Shown one piece after another: positions 4,533 through 6,599 of a stretch of 6,599 nt of DNA (positions are counted from its first letter, which is position 1; every line of letters begins with the position of its first letter). The position numbers and the translations under genes are program-made. Below the pieces are notes generated by a model, which did not search any database, had not been told where the DNA came from, and was given only the letters and a program-made list of their open reading frames with translations. The stretch comes from an uncultured Bacteroidales bacterium (GTDB lineage: Bacteria; Bacteroidota; Bacteroidia; Bacteroidales; UBA932), in contig CAKVBK010000092.1 of assembly GCA_934725285.1 (NCBI GenBank), positions 1-6,599 on the forward strand, read 5' to 3'.

Positions 4533-6599
4533 TTACTTGCGGCGGACGGTAAAGACGGGGAGGATGAATATCACGGCGAGGATGGAGAAGAGCATTCCTG
4601 CGATGGTGCCGACGGCGAAGTCGAACCAGAAGACTTCCTCGGGGCCATCGGTCAGGAACGGGAGGAGGCCGAGGATGGTGGAGACTATTGTGAGGGTGAT
4701 CGGGTTGATCTTGCGGGAATAGGACTTGACGTAGAGGCGGATGCCGGACGCGACCGGTTGGTGAGCCAGTTGAACCACATTTATCGGCCCTTCGACAAGC
4801 TCAGGAACCGCCGTGTGCCCCTTCGATGGTTGGTGAGCCTGCCGAACCACAGGGACCGGATGAGTACGTTCACGGAGGAGGGATTGGTAGGTAGTGATGA
4901 GGTAGATGCCGGCGTTGACGACTATGCCGCTGAGCATCACGAAGGCGGCGAAACCGCCCTGATCGAAGGAGAAGTCCGAGAGACCGAAGGCGAGGAAAAG
5001 GCCGATGAAAGAGACCGGAACCATGAATATCACGGCAAGCGGGTAGCGGAACGACTCGAAGGTGATGGCAAGCATCACGTACATCACCGCGAGAATCAGG
5101 AACAGCAGCCATGCGTACTGCTGCTTGGCGGTGTCGAACCATCCCCAACCCGGAACCTCGGCCTTGAAACCGATCGGAAGGACCTCATCGTTCATATACT
5201 TCACAGCCTTCTGGGACAGGGAGCGGCTGAGTTCCCAGCTTCCGATGAAATCGTAGCAGACAACCAGCTCGTAGGACTGGTTGCTCTTCCTGATCGTCAC
5301 ACCGGTACGTTTCTTGTCAATGCCCCCGACACCCGAAAGCGTCATCTTTTTCTGCCCGACATCTATCGGAGAGTTAAGGACATGCCAAAGGTCGTACCGG
5401 TCCAGATCCGAAGAACGGAGAACGACATCGACGGCTTCGCCATCATATTCAGAGGTCCCTATCCTCCGTTCGTACAGCAAGGAGCCCAAGGCGTTGTAGT
5501 AGGAATAAGGATTTATGTCGGCGAGCGTCATCTGTCCGAAATCGTAGTCCAGCACAAACTCCATCGAAGGACGGCCGTTCCAGCCACCGGACCAGATCTC
5601 CGCCCCCTGGACACGGCGATTGGTCGAGAGGTAGGCCAGAAGCTTCTCGGCATAGCGACTGAGTTCCTGATAGTTATAGCCCTTCAACGAGATACGGTTG
5701 CCCTTGGAGGACGACACGATGTTGTTGTTGAAATTGTTGTCATCGATTCCTGAGACCCGCCAGTTCGCTCCTCCGAAATTGATCGCCATCCTTGTGACCT
5801 CCGACTTGAGCACGGAAGGAAAGCCAGAGTTCTCGTACTCAGGCCTGAACTCCACGGAAATCTCGGCGTTGTCGTAGGAATATACCGATGTGGTGAAGAC
5901 GGAGATCTCATCGAATTTAGACAGGTAGTTCTCCATCGCCTTCACGACATCATTCAACTGGTTCACGGTACAGCCTTCAAGCATGCCGGCATTGATGACA
6001 AGGCGTTTCTTCTCGGGCTCCCTGTAGAAATTGGAGCGGCTCAAGGACTTGTAAAACAAGCCGAAAGATGAGCTGGCTATCTTGTCTATCAGCTGGCGGT
6101 TGCTGTCATAAGGTTTCCATGTGACAATCTTGTCAAGGAACTTGTCGAATCGGTCTGCCTTGTTCTTGTCATTGTCCGACAGACGGGTCGGGAGCAGACA
6201 GAGAGGGATTCCGAACGCCACGATGAACAGAAGGACATAGACCCAACGATGCCTGACACCCCAACCGATGTAGGAAGCGTAGAACCTGTTCCAACGCAGA
6301 ATCCTGCGGATCTTCCTCGGGGAACGCCCCTTGCCGCCACCTGACAGACGTACAGGAATATATTCCATCAGCGACGGAATGAACAGGTAGGAGATTATCA
6401 GCGACAAGCCTAAATTGATGACAATCACCCAGATGAAGTCCACGAGATTGGCCTTTTCCTTTTCAGGAAGCAGGAGAACCATCATCAAGGCACCGACCGT
6501 CGTGGCAGCAGCAGAGAGGATAGACGGGAAGGCTTTTCGATTCTTGAAATGGGCATAGTGGTCGATCATCACGATCGAGGTGTCTATGATTATGCCAAG
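4533..6599 (-). CDS. RND-family efflux permease (partial, N-terminus outside window)
   Basis: The reading frame is open to the right edge, giving 688 residues and a TAA stop at 4533. Family members have about 1000-1050 residues, so roughly the first third is missing. The fragment starts inside TM4 with GIIIDTSIVMIDHY, the region of the proton-relay aspartates. One Asp is kept, and the second position is Thr. TM5 (about 27-44), TM6 (53-75) and TM7 (119-137) follow, then a large periplasmic domain (about 140-490). TM8-TM10 (about 495-573) include GIVVNAGIYLI, and the last two helices end in FILPVFTVRRK. In TM10 the position of the AcrB relay lysine appears to be Val. It would act as a proton-driven inner-membrane exporter with a periplasmic adaptor and an outer-membrane channel, neither present here. 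Substrate cannot be inferred. Between TM10 and TM11 there is an extra repeat-derived segment (about residues 582-615). The gap before the next gene is 243 nt, so it is likely a separate transcript. Confidence 0.92.
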   Translation of the reverse strand, partial: LGIIIDTSIVMIDHYAHFKNRKAFPSILSAAATTVGALMMVLLLPEKEKANLVDFIWVIVINLGLSLIISYLFIPSLMEYIPVRLSGGGKGRSPRKIRRILRWNRFYASYIGWGVRHRWVYVLLFIVAFGIPLCLLPTRLSDNDKNKADRFDKFLDKIVTWKPYDSNRQLIDKIASSSFGLFYKSLSRSNFYREPEKKRLVINAGMLEGCTVNQLNDVVKAMENYLSKFDEISVFTTSVYSYDNAEISVEFRPEYENSGFPSVLKSEVTRMAINFGGANWRVSGIDDNNFNNNIVSSSKGNRISLKGYNYQELSRYAEKLLAYLSTNRRVQGAEIWSGGWNGRPSMEFVLDYDFGQMTLADINPYSYYNALGSLLYERRIGTSEYDGEAVDVVLRSSDLDRYDLWHVLNSPIDVGQKKMTLSGVGGIDKKRTGVTIRKSNQSYELVVCYDFIGSWELSRSLSQKAVKYMNDEVLPIGFKAEVPGWGWFDTAKQQYAWLLFLILAVMYVMLAITFESFRYPLAVIFMVPVSFIGLFLAFGLSDFSFDQGGFAAFVMLSGIVVNAGIYLITTYQSLLRERTHPVPVVRQAHQPSKGHTAVPELVEGPINVVQLAHQPVASGIRLYVKSYSRKINPITLTIVSTILGLLPFLTDGPEEVFWFDFAVGTIAGMLFSILAVIFILPVFTVRRK
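4756..4850. repeat. Dispersed palindromic repeat cluster inserted in frame in the RND gene
   Basis: Three related 23-bp units occur here. Units 4756-4778 and 4828-4850 are direct copies (20 of 23 identical, beginning GGTTGGTGAGCC). Unit 4788-4810, containing TTCGACAAGCTCAGG, is an imperfect inverted copy, and a fourth half-unit CCCTTCGA lies at 4819-4826. The direct copies are exactly 72 bp (24 codons) apart, so the frame is kept. The protein reads VVRQAHQP, then VPELVEGP, then VVQLAHQP. From memory, TTCGACAAGCTCAGG and its complement recur in short intergenic repeats of many bacterial genomes and produce such peptides when they fall in genes. This segment breaks an otherwise normal RND loop. 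Confidence 0.75.

Noticed and set aside
4758..5753. A long plus-strand open frame of 331 codons opposite the RND gene
   Set aside because: Its translation is rich in charged and histidine residues with no recognisable domain, and it lies wholly antisense to a clear RND coding frame; it is a by-product of GC-rich codon use.
1..6599. CRISPR arrays, tRNA or rRNA genes
   Set aside because: No regularly spaced repeats of CRISPR length and no tRNA- or rRNA-like conserved segments were seen on either strand.

Overview
The window looks like a Bacteroidales-type (Bacteroidota) chromosome segment. The evidence is lipoproteins with a GRGPDEF six-bladed beta-propeller signature, small secreted proteins resembling the NVEALA family of gut Bacteroidales, no obvious Shine-Dalgarno sequences, and one promoter matching the Bacteroides consensus (TTTG, 19-nt spacer, TAnnTTTG-like -7 box). 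The genus cannot be fixed from the sequence. Every gene I accept lies on the minus strand, so transcription runs from high to low coordinates. The gene fragments at the two ends look richer in G+C than the AT-leaning middle, which resembles an accessory island.

Layout in the direction of transcription. (1) 6599-4533: the C-terminal two thirds of an RND-family efflux permease. Its 5' end is outside the window, and it carries an in-frame insertion of short dispersed repeats between its last membrane helices. (2) 4532-4290: an AT-rich gap dominated by a MITE-like element with terminal inverted repeats and flanking TAATATTA copies. (3) 4289-1082: a tightly packed five-gene cluster. It holds a thioredoxin-like lipoprotein with a CIDC motif, then two tandem copies of a two-gene module. 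Each module pairs a small Cys-rich secreted NVEALA-like protein with a six-bladed beta-propeller lipoprotein. The junctions are an ATGA overlap, a 1-nt gap, a 36-nt gap and a TGATG overlap, which suggests one transcript with translational coupling. The first small gene has a one-base deficit in an A7 run just after its expected ATG, so it is frameshifted, phase variable, slippage-dependent or mis-sequenced. (4) 1081-948: a gap holding a good promoter. (5) 947-1: the N-terminal part of a membrane-anchored tetraheme NapC/NirT-type cytochrome fused to a SUMF1/formylglycine-generating-enzyme-like domain, running off the left edge.

How the parts may work together (inference). The middle cluster could be a cell-envelope system in which a redox-active lipoprotein handles the four conserved cysteines of two small exported proteins, each with a dedicated propeller lipoprotein partner. 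The cytochrome gene has its own promoter and is probably a separate unit for quinol-linked electron transfer in the periplasm. The RND pump is probably unrelated to the cluster.
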